Source: JACDBE01 sp051002015
Lineage (GTDB): Bacteria; Actinomycetota; Acidimicrobiia; Spongiisociales; UBA5794
Assembly (NCBI GenBank): GCA_051002015.1
Contig: JBPCMS010000055.1
Location: forward strand, 1 to 24,092
Direction: 5' to 3'
DNA length: 24,092 nucleotides
Both the position numbers and the translations under genes were made by a program. Numbering within the stretch: position 1 is the stretch's first letter; every line of letters begins with the position of its first letter. The notes beneath the pieces are model-generated. The model was given only the letters and a program-made list of their open reading frames with translations. It was not told where the DNA came from and made no database searches. Below, in pieces: positions 8,088 to 19,037 of the stretch.

Positions 8088-8644
8088 TCTCGACCAACGA
8101 CATCCGACCGGGGATGGCGCTCAACCTCGAGGACGGGCTGTACACCGTCGTCGACCACCAGCACGTCAAGCCGGGCAAGGGCAAGGCCTTCGTCCGGATG
8201 AGGCTGAAGAGTCTCGAAGGGGGCGGAGTCGTCGACCGCACCTTCCGCGCCGGGGAGAACGTCGGGCTGGCAAGGATCGACCGGCGCCACTACCAGTACC
8301 TGTACCTCGACCACCTCGGCTTCCATTTCATGGACCAGGAGACCTACGACCAGATCGTGGTCGCCGTCGATCTGGTGGGGGGCACCGCCAACTTCCTGGT
8401 GGAGGGGATGATCGCCCAGATCCCACAGTTCGAGGCGACGCCGATCGGGATCGAGCTTCCCGCCTCGGTGGAGCTGGAGGTCACCTACGCCGAGCCGGGA
8501 GTGAAGGGCGACCGGGTGTCGGGGGCGACCAAGCCGGTGACGCTGCAGACCGGTCTGGTGATCCAGGCGCCGCTGTTCGTCGATCTGGGCGACGTGGTGA
8601 AGGTCGACACCAGGACCGGGGACTACATCACCCGGGTCTCGTGA
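8084..8644 (+). CDS. efp: Elongation factor P
   Basis: EF-P binds between the P and E sites of the ribosome and relieves stalling at polyproline. The 186-residue protein has the three-domain length of bacterial EF-P. The tip loop reads HVKPGKGKAF; Lys32 corresponds to the E. coli Lys34 that carries beta-lysine. No modification enzyme is encoded in this window. The C-terminal block GDVVKVDTRTGDYITRV is typical. The ATG overlaps the peptidase stop (ATGA). One plausible client in this window is the proline run in MltG (PPPPP), which is inference. Confidence 0.97.
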   Translation: MISTNDIRPGMALNLEDGLYTVVDHQHVKPGKGKAFVRMRLKSLEGGGVVDRTFRAGENVGLARIDRRHYQYLYLDHLGFHFMDQETYDQIVVAVDLVGGTANFLVEGMIAQIPQFEATPIGIELPASVELEVTYAEPGVKGDRVSGATKPVTLQTGLVIQAPLFVDLGDVVKVDTRTGDYITRVS

Positions 8645-8654
8645 CCCGCCCCCC

Positions 8655-9029
8655 GTGACCAGGCCCGCCCGCGAGGAGGCACTGCTGGCGCTGTACGCCG
8701 CCGACGCCGTCGGCGACGGGCCCGAGACCGAGGGGCTGTCCAGCCGGGGCGCTCGGCTGGCGGCGGCGGTGTGGGATCAGCGGCTCGAGCTCGACGCCGC
8801 CATCGCCGCCCGCGCCCTGGGGTGGCGAGTGGAGCGGATGCCGGCGGTCGACCGGGCCATCCTCCGCATCGGGGCCTACGAGCTGCTCCACACCGATCTG
8901 CCGGTCGGGGTGGCCGTGTCCCAGGCGGTGGAGCTGGCCAAGCGCTATTCGACCGCCCGCAGCGGCGCCTTTGTCAACGGGGTGCTGGGGACGATGGCCC
9001 GCGATTCGGCGGCCGGGGAGACCGACTGA
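8655..9029 (+). CDS. nusB: Transcription antitermination protein NusB
   Basis: NusB binds boxA RNA with NusE (S10) and supports antitermination of rRNA operons. The 124-residue protein is on the short side for the family. It begins with the expected R-x-x-A-R-x-x-A-L-x-x-L-Y pattern in slightly altered form (REEALLALYAAD). It keeps the C-terminal helical core motifs MPAVDRAILRIGAYELL, VAVSQAVELAKRYS and FVNGVLG. The GTG at 8655 is the only sensible start, 10 bases after the efp stop. No ribosome-binding site is visible, since the preceding bases are a run of C. The position after efp is conserved in actinobacteria. Confidence 0.92.
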   Translation: MTRPAREEALLALYAADAVGDGPETEGLSSRGARLAAAVWDQRLELDAAIAARALGWRVERMPAVDRAILRIGAYELLHTDLPVGVAVSQAVELAKRYSTARSGAFVNGVLGTMARDSAAGETD

Positions 9030-9032
9030 ACG

Positions 9033-9063
9033 ACCCCACCGGGCGAGCGGCACCCCACCGGGC
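9033..9063 (+). repeat. Two direct copies of a 12-base element upstream of pyrR
   Basis: ACCCCACCGGGC occurs at 9033-9044 and again at 9052-9063, a 19-base period. Both copies lie in the nusB-pyrR gap just upstream of the proposed -10, the second one over the expected -35 position. This would suit an operator, but chance in GC-rich DNA is possible. Confidence 0.4.
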
Positions 9064-9071
9064 ACCCACCC

Positions 9072-9080
9072 TGCTACGGT
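9072..9080 (+). promoter_or_regulatory. Probable promoter -10 of the pyr operon
   Basis: TGCTACGGT is an extended -10 (TG, one base, then TACGGT, which fits TANNNT). It predicts a transcript start near 9086-9088 and a leader of about 50 bases ahead of pyrR. No convincing -35 box is present; a 12-base repeat occupies that position. Confidence 0.45.
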
Positions 9081-9093
9081 CATGCCGACCAGA

Positions 9094-9125
9094 CCTTTAA
9101 ACCCGGTCCCGTGAGGCCGGAAAGG
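9094..9125 (+). promoter_or_regulatory. PyrR-binding loop hairpin in the pyr leader
   Basis: GGTCCCGTGAGGCC (9105-9118) agrees with the known PyrR-binding consensus ARUCCNGNGAGGYU at all but its two end positions. It folds into a hairpin: lower stem CCTTT/AAAGG, an AAAC bulge, CCGG/CCGG, a bulged T, CC/GG and the loop CGTGA. The right arm includes AAAGGA, a possible ribosome-binding site for the pyrR GTG at 9139. No terminator follows the hairpin. UMP-bound PyrR would therefore repress translation rather than attenuate transcription, as reported for mycobacterial pyr leaders. Confidence 0.8.
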
Positions 9126-9138
9126 AAAGCGAGGCCAC

Positions 9139-9738
9139 GTGCCGCCCCGTCCGCATGCGTCGAGCCCGGTGATGGGCCCGCAGGACATCTCCCGAGCCCT
9201 GAGACGGATCGCCCACGAGATCGTGGAGCGCAACCGGGGTCTCGACCGGCTCATCGTCCTTGGCATCCACACCAGAGGGGTGCCCCTGGCCGCCCGGCTG
9301 GCCAAGTTCCTCACCGAGGTCGAGGGCACCCCGGTCCCCCACGGCTCGGTCGACATCGCCATGTACCGCGACGACCTCGACACCAGACCGACCACACCGC
9401 TGGGACGAACCGAGATCCCCGAGCCCATCGAGGGGCACACCGTGGTGCTGGTCGACGACGTCCTCTACACCGGGCGCACCATCAGGGCCGCCCTCGACGC
9501 CCTCGCCGATCTGGGCCGGCCGGGGACGGTGCAGCTCGCCGTCCTGGTCGACCGGGGCCACCGCGAGCTGCCCATCCGGGCCGACTACGTCGGCAGGAAC
9601 CTGCCCACGGCGCCCGGGCAGCGGGTCAGCGTCCGTCTCGACGAGACCGACGGCACCGAGGCGGTGGTGATCGAAGGCCCCGCGAGGACCGCCCCCATCG
9701 ATACCACCGAAGCCGGGGACGGGGAGGCGATGCCGTGA
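9139..9738 (+). CDS. pyrR: PyrR: pyr operon RNA-binding regulator / uracil phosphoribosyltransferase
   Basis: PyrR senses UMP and UTP against PRPP, binds a loop in pyr mRNA, and in many bacteria also makes UMP from uracil. The 199-residue protein has the type I phosphoribosyltransferase fold, with the PRPP-binding motif VVLVDDVLYTGRT at 102-114 and the family block VDRGHRELPIRADYVGRNLPT at 138-158. The GTG at 9139 has GAGG 4 bases and AAAGGA 12 bases upstream, both poorly spaced. An ATG at residue 12 is possible but has no ribosome-binding site. The C-terminal tail of about 20 residues is longer than usual and may be disordered. It overlaps pyrB by 4 bases. The matching RNA hairpin immediately upstream supports autoregulation. 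Confidence 0.95.
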   Translation: MPPRPHASSPVMGPQDISRALRRIAHEIVERNRGLDRLIVLGIHTRGVPLAARLAKFLTEVEGTPVPHGSVDIAMYRDDLDTRPTTPLGRTEIPEPIEGHTVVLVDDVLYTGRTIRAALDALADLGRPGTVQLAVLVDRGHRELPIRADYVGRNLPTAPGQRVSVRLDETDGTEAVVIEGPARTAPIDTTEAGDGEAMP

Positions 9739-10652
9739 ACCACCTGCTCACCACCGAGGGGCTGGAGCGGTCCCGGATCGAGAGCTACCTCGACGACGCC
9801 ACCGCCTTCGGCGAGGTGCTGCGCCGGCCCATCCCCAAGGTCCCGGCGCTGCGGGGCAAGACGGTGGCCACCCTGTTCTTCGAGCCGTCGACCCGGACCA
9901 GGATGTCGTTCGAGAAGGCGGCCAAGGCGCTGTCGGCGGACACCATGTCGTTCTCTCCCGACACCTCGGCGCTGCACAAGGGCGAGGGACTGAAGGACAC
10001 CGTGCTCACCATCGAGGCGATGGGGCTCGACCTGATGGTGGTCCGGCACCAGGCCACCGGTGCCCCGTGGCGGGTGGCCGGGTGGGCCTCGGTGCCGGTG
10101 GTCAACGGGGGCGACGGCTGCCACCAGCATCCCACCCAGGCGCTGCTCGACTGCCTCACCCTGCGGCAGCGGTTCGGCAAGCTCGACGGGCTGCGGATCG
10201 CCATCGTCGGCGACATCCGCCACAGCCGGGTGGCTCGCTCCAACATCCACGCCATGACCGCCCTGGGGGCCGAGGTCACCCTGGTGGCCCCACCCACCCT
10301 GCTCCCGCTCCACACCGAGGGGTGGCCGGTGACCACCACCTCCGACCTCGACGACGCCCTCGGCGAGCTCGACGCCGTCTACCTGCTCAGGGTCCAGGCG
10401 GAGCGAGGGGGCGCCTCGGTGTTCCCCTCCTTTGCCGAGTACCGGCGGCGGTTCGGGATGACCAGGGACCGGCTGCGGCGGCTCTCACCGGAGGCGGTGG
10501 TGCTCCACCCCGGCCCGATGATCCGGGGGATCGAGATCGACGCCGAGGTGGCGGACGATCCGAGGGCCCTGGTGCTCGACCAGGTGACCAACGGGGTTGC
10601 GGTGCGGATGGCGGTGCTGTACCAGCTACTCGGGGGTGAGCATGTCGGCTGA
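9735..10652 (+). CDS. pyrB: Aspartate carbamoyltransferase, catalytic chain
   Basis: PyrB joins carbamoyl phosphate and aspartate to give N-carbamoyl-aspartate, the first committed step to UMP. The 305-residue protein has the carbamoyl-phosphate motif STRTR (52-56) in FFEPSTRTRMSFEKA, the loop residue Lys82 in HKGEGLKDT, Arg104 in VVRHQATG, the block HQHPTQALLD (His132) and the HPGPMIRG motif near the C-terminus. The GTG at 9735 has GGGGAGG 7 bases upstream and overlaps the pyrR stop. No regulatory chain (PyrI) is present, as expected in actinobacteria. It overlaps pyrC by 11 bases. Confidence 0.97.
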   Translation: MNHLLTTEGLERSRIESYLDDATAFGEVLRRPIPKVPALRGKTVATLFFEPSTRTRMSFEKAAKALSADTMSFSPDTSALHKGEGLKDTVLTIEAMGLDLMVVRHQATGAPWRVAGWASVPVVNGGDGCHQHPTQALLDCLTLRQRFGKLDGLRIAIVGDIRHSRVARSNIHAMTALGAEVTLVAPPTLLPLHTEGWPVTTTSDLDDALGELDAVYLLRVQAERGGASVFPSFAEYRRRFGMTRDRLRRLSPEAVVLHPGPMIRGIEIDAEVADDPRALVLDQVTNGVAVRMAVLYQLLGGEHVG

Positions 10653-11928
10653 GCGTCCCCTCCTCATCACCGGCGGCACGGTGCTCACCGACGACGGGCC
10701 CTCCGCCGTCGACGTCCTGGTGCGGGAGGGTGTCGTCGCCGCCCTCGGAAGGGACCTCGCCGTTTCCGACGCCGTCGTGGTCGACGCCTCCGGGTGCTGG
10801 GTGGGCCCCGGGCTGGTCGACCTCCACACCCACCTGCGGGAACCGGGCGAGGAGCACAAGGAGGACATCGCATCCGGCTCGGCGGCGGCGGCGGCCGGCG
10901 GTTACACCGCGGTGGTGGCCATGCCCAACACCAACCCGCCGATCGACGCCGGGCACCTGGCCCGGTTCGTGGTCGACCGGGGCCGCCAGGTCGGGCTGGT
11001 CGATGTCGCCGCCGCCGGCACCATCAGCGCCCGGCGAGCCGGGGCGATGCTGGCCCACCTCGACGACCTGTGGGACGCCGGAGTGCGGATCTTCACCGAC
11101 GACGGCGACACCGTGGCCGATGCCGGGCTGCTGCGCCGGGCCATGGAGTACGTGGCCGAGATCGGCGGGGTGGTCGCCCAGCACGCCGTCGACCCCGGGC
11201 TGAGCCGGGGCGGGCACATGCACGAGGGGGCCCTCTCGTCGCGGCTGGGGATGCAGGGGATACCGGCGCTGGCCGAGTCGATCGTGGTGGCGCGCGATCT
11301 GGCCCTGGTCCGTCTCACCGGGTGCCGGTACCACCTCCAGCACGTCTCCACCGCCGAGGCGCTGGCGCTGGTGGAGGCTGCCAGGAGCGAGGGGCTGCCG
11401 GTGACCGTCGAGGTCACTCCCCACCACCTGACCTTCGACGAGACCCAGGTGGCCACGATGGACCCGGTGTTCAAGATGATGCCCCCGCTGCGTCCCGCAT
11501 CGGACGTCGCCGCCCTGCGGGAGGCGCTGGGCTCGGGGCTGATCGACGCCGTTGCCACCGACCACGCCCCCCACGCCGCCCACGAGAAGGAGGTCCCGTT
11601 CGAGGAGGCGCCCAATGGGATCACCGGTCTGGAATGGGCCGCCGCCGCCGTACTCACCGAGGTGGCGCTCGACCAGAGCGGGTTCTTCGCCGCCATGTCG
11701 ATGCGCCCGGCGACCATCGCCGGGCTGGGGGAGCACGGGCGCCGGGTAGCCGTCGGCGCACCCGCCCATCTCACCGTGGTCGACCCGAAGACCCGGTGGA
11801 CCCCGACGTCCACCTGTTCACGGGGGGCCAACACGCCGTGGCTGGGGAGACCGCTCACCGGCAGGGTGCGGCTCACCGTGCTCGGCGGGATCCCCACGTT
11901 CGCCGCCGACCCGCTCGGGGTGTCGTGA
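10642..11928 (+). CDS. pyrC: Dihydroorotase, class I
   Basis: PyrC cyclises carbamoyl-aspartate to dihydroorotate. The 428-residue length and motifs mark the class I (PyrC/allantoinase-like) form. The zinc site is visible: His62 and His64 in DLHTHLREPG, the bridging Asp154 in FTDDGD (the Aquifex-type Asp rather than a carboxylated Lys), His181, His234 in QHVST and catalytic Asp307 in ATDHAPH. I chose the ATG at 10642, with a G-rich ribosome-binding stretch 5 bases upstream, over an earlier in-frame start inside pyrB. Class I enzymes often pair with aspartate carbamoyltransferase, and adjacency here fits that. It overlaps carA by 4 bases. Confidence 0.96.
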   Translation: MSAERPLLITGGTVLTDDGPSAVDVLVREGVVAALGRDLAVSDAVVVDASGCWVGPGLVDLHTHLREPGEEHKEDIASGSAAAAAGGYTAVVAMPNTNPPIDAGHLARFVVDRGRQVGLVDVAAAGTISARRAGAMLAHLDDLWDAGVRIFTDDGDTVADAGLLRRAMEYVAEIGGVVAQHAVDPGLSRGGHMHEGALSSRLGMQGIPALAESIVVARDLALVRLTGCRYHLQHVSTAEALALVEAARSEGLPVTVEVTPHHLTFDETQVATMDPVFKMMPPLRPASDVAALREALGSGLIDAVATDHAPHAAHEKEVPFEEAPNGITGLEWAAAAVLTEVALDQSGFFAAMSMRPATIAGLGEHGRRVAVGAPAHLTVVDPKTRWTPTSTCSRGANTPWLGRPLTGRVRLTVLGGIPTFAADPLGVS

Positions 11929-13087
11929 CTGGCTCCCCTACCGGCGCCCTGCTGGTTCTCGCCGACGGGACCGAGTTCGACGGCGTCGTGTTCGGCGCTC
12001 CCGGGGTTGCGGTGGGTGAGGCGGTGTTCAACACGGCGATGACCGGCTACCAGGAGGTAGTCACCGACCCCTCGTACAGCGGCCAGGTGGTGGTGATGAC
12101 GGCGCCCCACATCGGCAACCACGGGACCACCGGCCAGGACGAGCAGTCTTCGGCTGGGGGCTGCGCCGCGGTGGTGATGCGGTCCGCCGCCCGACGGCAC
12201 TCGAGCTGGCGGGCGGAGCGCTCGCTGGCCGACGATCTGGCCGAACGGGGCATCGTCGCCGTCACCGAGGTCGACACCAGGGCGCTGACCAGACGGCTGC
12301 GGACCGCCGGGGCGATGGCGGCGGCGGTGGGGCCCGGCACCGAGGCGGGACGGCTGCGCCGGCTCGCCGCCGGCCACGGCGACATGAGCGGGCGGGACCT
12401 GGCCTCGGCGGTCTCCACCGAGCACCCGTACACGGTGGGGTCGGGCACGGCGGGAAGGGTGGTCGCCTACGACCTGGGCATCAAGACCGACATCCTGCGC
12501 AGGCTCACCGACCGGGGGCTGACCGTTGACGTCGTCCCCGCCACCATGCCCGCCGCCGCGGTGCTCGCCTCCCGACCGGACGGGGTGTTCCTGTCCAACG
12601 GCCCGGGCGACCCGGCCCCGGTCGAGCGCATGGTGGAGACGGTCGGCTCGCTGCTCGGCGAGGTGCCGCTGTTCGGCATCTGTCTCGGCCATCAGATCCT
12701 GGGGCTCGCCCTCGGGGCCGGCACCTACAAGCTTCCCTTCGGCCACCACGGCGCCAACCACCCGGTGAGACGCCTCGAGGACGGCCATGTCGAGATCACC
12801 TCGCAGAACCACGGGTTCGCCGTCGACCTGTGGGGCCTGGCCGGGGGATCACCCCCCCGGGCAGAGCCGGGGGCCATCCCCGGGCCGTGGCTGCTCCCCG
12901 AGACGGTCTCCACCCGGTTCGGGAGGGTGCGGGCCACCCACCAGAACCTCAACGACGGCACCCTGGAGGGGATGGCCTGCCTCGACCTGCCCGCCTTCTC
13001 GGTGCAGTACCACCCCGAGGCGGCCCCCGGTCCCACCGAGGCCACCGCCCTGTTCGACCGGTTCGCCGCCATGGTGGGAGCCGGCTG

Positions 13088-13088
<1 letters not shown>
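11925..13088 (+). CDS. carA: Carbamoyl-phosphate synthase small chain (glutaminase)
   Basis: CarA releases ammonia from glutamine and channels it to CarB. The 387-residue protein has an N-terminal CPSase domain (about 1-150) and a class I glutamine amidotransferase domain with nucleophile Cys253 in FGICLGHQ. The partner residues His363 and Glu365 lie in QYHPEA. The segment between NHGFAVD and THQNLNDGT holds about 36 residues where E. coli has about 10. The extra part is encoded by GC palindromes at 12841-12883. The reading frame is intact and all catalytic residues are kept, so the protein should be active. The GTG at 11925 overlaps the pyrC stop, and the last base of its stop is the first base of the carB ATG. 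Confidence 0.96.
12841..12883 (+). repeat. Two GC-palindromic hairpins inside carA
   Basis: CCGGGGG at 12841-12847 pairs with CCCCCGG at 12854-12860. A second CCGGGGG at 12867-12873 lies next to CCCCGG at 12878-12883 and can form a 6-base-pair stem. The block falls exactly where CarA has residues that the E. coli protein lacks. It may be a small in-frame repeat insertion. Confidence 0.5.
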
Positions 13089-16347
<3,259 letters not shown>

Positions 16348-16351
<4 letters not shown>

Positions 16352-17253
16352 CCGATCTCGCCGTCTCCCTCGGTGGCCATGTGCTCCGGTCGCCGCTGGT
16401 GGCGGCATCGGGAACCGTGGGCTCGGTGGTCGACTTCGCCGCCACCGTCTCCTTCGCCGCCTACGGCGCCGCGGTGGCCAAGTCGGTGAGCGTGGAACCG
16501 TGGCCGGGCCGTCCCGCTCCCCGGATGGCCCCGGCTCGGGAGGGGATGCTCAACGGCATCGGGATCCAGAACCCGGGCATCGCCGCCTGGCGGGCCGAGG
16601 TCGGGCCGGATCTCGGGTCGATCGGGGTCGAGGTGTGGGGGTCGGCGGTCGGCCACGAGGCGGCCGACTTCGGGGAGGTCGCCGCCGGTCTGGAGACGGC
16701 GGGTGTCGTCGCCGTCGAGGTCAACCTGTCGTGCCCCAATCTGGACGGGGGCATGCTGTTTGCCCTGGATCGGGGTGCCGCCGCCAAGGCGGTGGCCGCC
16801 GTCCGGGAACGGGTGACGTGCCCGGTCGGTGCCAAGCTGTCACCCAACGCCGCCGACATCGTTGGGATCGCCGCCGCCGTCGCCGAGGCCGGCGCCGACT
16901 GGGTGGTGCTCACCAACACGGTGTGGGGGGCCGGGTTCGACGTCGAGCGTCGAGTCCCGCTGCTCTCCGGGATCGTCGGCGGTTACTCGGGTGCCCCGCT
17001 CAAACCGATCGCTCTCCGCTGCGTGTGGGAGGTGCACCGCGCCCTGCCCCGGCTCCCCATCGTCGGATGCGGCGGGGTGCGCACCGGGGCCGACGTGGTC
17101 GAGTACCTGATGGCGGGCGCATCCGCGGTGGCCATCGGCACCGCCCACTTCGCCTCGCCCCGGGTTGGGGAGACGATCCGCCGCCAGCTCCTCACCTGGT
17201 GCCGCCGCCACCGGGTGAGCCGGGTGGCCGAGCTGACCGGGGCGGCGGCGTGA
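16348..17253 (+). CDS. pyrD: Dihydroorotate dehydrogenase, class 1B-like
   Basis: PyrD oxidises dihydroorotate to orotate with FMN. The 301-residue protein has catalytic Cys129 in the motif NLSCPN. Cysteine here marks class 1; the membrane class 2 enzymes have serine. The start (LGGHVLRSPLVAASGT), the FMN-contacting Lys45 and Lys163, and the C-terminal block GCGGVRTGADVVEYLMAGASAVAIGTAHF fit class 1B best. Class 1B enzymes normally work with PyrK, an Fe-S/FAD subunit that passes electrons to NAD+. No pyrK lies between carB and pyrD or anywhere in this window. The protein either uses a PyrK encoded elsewhere or another acceptor. It overlaps both neighbours by 4 bases. Confidence 0.94.
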
Positions 17254-17945
17254 CCACCGACCCGCCCATCCTGGTCGCCCTCGACGTGGCCGAAGCCGAG
17301 ATGGCGGTGCGGCTGGCCAGGGATCTCGTGCCCCACGTGGGCGGGTTCAAGGTCGGGTTGCGGCTGCTCCACGGACCCGGTCCCGGCACCGTCGCCGCCG
17401 TCGCCTCCCTGGGCAAACCGGTGTTCGCCGACGCCAAGCTCCACGACGTCCCCTCCCAGGTGGAGGCGGCGGCGGCCCGGCTCGGAGCCGTCGGCGCCCG
17501 TTGGGTGTCGGCCCACGCCACCGGGGGCACCCAGATGCTGGCCGGTGCCGTGGCCGGGGCGTCACGGGGCTCATCCGGGCGGTGCGGGGTGCTCGGCATC
17601 ACCGTGCTCACGAGCCTGGACGAGGCCGCCCTGCTCGAGATGGGGATCGACCTGAGCCCGGGCAGGTTGGTCTCCAAGCTGGCCAGGCTGGTCGACCGTG
17701 CCGGGTGCGAGGGCGTGGTGTGCTCGTCGCTCGAGCTGGGTGTGATCGCCAACGTGGCCGACCGTCTGCTCAAGGTGGTGCCGGGGGTCCGACCCGAGGG
17801 CGCCGCCACCGGGGACCAGCGTCGCACCGCCACCCCGGCCGAGGCCGTGGCCAGGCGGGCCGACTGGCTGGTGATCGGCCGCCCCATCATCGGCGCCCCC
17901 GACCCGGTGGCCGCCGCCCGGGAGATCGTCGCCACCCTGGCCTGA
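17250..17945 (+). CDS. pyrF: Orotidine 5'-phosphate decarboxylase
   Basis: PyrF decarboxylates OMP to UMP, the last step of the pathway. The 231-residue TIM-barrel protein is the short, E. coli-type form. Its charged active-site set Asp12, Lys34, Asp61, Lys63 and Asp66 lies exactly ten positions before the E. coli residues, with the core reading FADAKLHDVP. The blocks GITVLTSL, VVCSSLEL and VPGVRPEGAATGDQ, and the phosphate-binding region LVIGRPI, are all present. The GTG at 17250 overlaps the pyrD stop. It is the last gene of the operon; a strong hairpin follows at once. Confidence 0.96.
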   Translation: MTTDPPILVALDVAEAEMAVRLARDLVPHVGGFKVGLRLLHGPGPGTVAAVASLGKPVFADAKLHDVPSQVEAAAARLGAVGARWVSAHATGGTQMLAGAVAGASRGSSGRCGVLGITVLTSLDEAALLEMGIDLSPGRLVSKLARLVDRAGCEGVVCSSLELGVIANVADRLLKVVPGVRPEGAATGDQRRTATPAEAVARRADWLVIGRPIIGAPDPVAAAREIVATLA

Positions 17946-17986
17946 ACGGAACGACCGGCGTCGGCGCCCCTCCCGGTTGGTTCCGT
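17946..17986. terminator. Probable bidirectional terminator between pyrF and the permease gene
   Basis: ACGGAAC at 17946-17952 pairs perfectly with GTTCCGT at 17980-17986. After a small asymmetric bulge, ACCGG (17954-17958) pairs with CCGGT (17973-17977). This gives a 12-base-pair hairpin with a 14-base loop in the gap between two convergent genes. There is no T tract on either side, as is common for actinobacterial terminators. Confidence 0.6.
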
Positions 17987-17996
17987 GAGTCGACGG

Positions 17997-19037
17997 TCAG
18001 AGGTCCTTCGCCGCCACGGCGAGGTTGCGCGTTGCGATGGGCCAAACCGCCAGCGTGGCGATGAGAATGCCGAGCACCGTCCCGGCGGCGATGCTCCAGG
18101 CACCCAGGATGGTTGCCGGCGTCGCCCCCCACATGGTGGCGACGACCAGCGCGGCGATGACTGCCGCCGGCCCGGTCACCAAGAGGGCTTCGCCGGTGGC
18201 GAGGATGGCTATACCGGCCGGCGGCATGTGTAGCGAGCGGTAAAGGGCCAATTCGCGGCGGCGAACCCAGGACCACAGGCCCCAGAAGCCACCGATGGCC
18301 AAACCGGCGGCTACCCAGGCGAACCTGGAAGGTCGGTTGAGGTAGCGGACGGCCGGATGCCCCTCGGGTTCGGTGCGGAGGAATGGGCGGATCACGGCGT
18401 CGTCGTACGGTAGGAAGCCGGCAATGATCTCGGCGCCTATCCCGAAGGCCGCCGGTGTCAGCTCGACCCAGCAGATCAGGAAGCGCTCACCCCGACCGGT
18501 GGTAAGCCGTATCACGTCGCGGTCGTAGCCGAGTTGGCGCTGCCCTCCACCGACGACGTAGCCGATCTTCGTCGAAGACCCACCGGAGCGGAGCAGGTCG
18601 CCCTCGCCAAGCCCGAGCTCTTCGAGGGCGGTCTGCCCGACGATCCAGCCTTCGTTCACGAGGGGGCCCCCTCCGGCGATCCCCACCGCCCCCTTGGTCA
18701 TGGCGATCACGGAGTATTCGACCCCGGGGGACCGATCGAAGGCGACCGTGGCGGGTCCTGCTCCGCTCTGCGCCGACGCGCCACCGGCAGCAACGACGAT
18801 CGGTACCTGGGCGCCGGCGAGACACTGCTCACCCGGGATCCCTCCGTCGCGCTCCACGCTAAACACCATCCCACCCCGGTCGATCCAGCGTTGGAGATCG
18901 GAGACGCCTTGGGCTACCGAAACGGCTTCGAAGTGCCCGGCCCATCCCAGCGCCCCGGCCAGTATCAGGGCGATCACCACATGCACCCCACGGAGGTTGC
19001 GGACGATCTCGCCCAGGGTGTTAGGTACGGTCCACAT
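17997..19037 (-). CDS. MacB/FtsX-type ABC transporter permease
   Basis: This 346-residue membrane protein has the MacB-like layout of four spans. TM1 is at about 18-35, a large extracytoplasmic domain covers about 36-237, then TM2 (238-257), TM3 (274-301) and TM4 (309-334) follow. The stretch RRRELALYRSLHMPP after TM2 matches the FtsX-family coupling region. Such permeases do not form a classic channel. They use ATP to drive movements outside the membrane, moving substrates from the envelope or membrane outward or controlling envelope enzymes. The start overlaps the ATPase gene by 17 bases, so the two are translationally coupled and form one transporter. The extracytoplasmic domain is not one I can assign, and substrate is unknown. 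Confidence 0.85.
   Translation of the reverse strand: MWTVPNTLGEIVRNLRGVHVVIALILAGALGWAGHFEAVSVAQGVSDLQRWIDRGGMVFSVERDGGIPGEQCLAGAQVPIVVAAGGASAQSGAGPATVAFDRSPGVEYSVIAMTKGAVGIAGGGPLVNEGWIVGQTALEELGLGEGDLLRSGGSSTKIGYVVGGGQRQLGYDRDVIRLTTGRGERFLICWVELTPAAFGIGAEIIAGFLPYDDAVIRPFLRTEPEGHPAVRYLNRPSRFAWVAAGLAIGGFWGLWSWVRRRELALYRSLHMPPAGIAILATGEALLVTGPAAVIAALVVATMWGATPATILGAWSIAAGTVLGILIATLAVWPIATRNLAVAAKDL

Noticed and set aside
9111..9734. Upstream extension of pyrB across pyrR, suggesting a fusion
   Set aside because: The extra frame gives Arg/Pro/His-rich sequence. The GTG at 9735 has a strong ribosome-binding site and fits the family N-terminus.
10902..12812. A 636-codon open frame antisense to pyrC and carA
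   Set aside because: It crosses two certain genes, has low-complexity composition and no recognisable motif.
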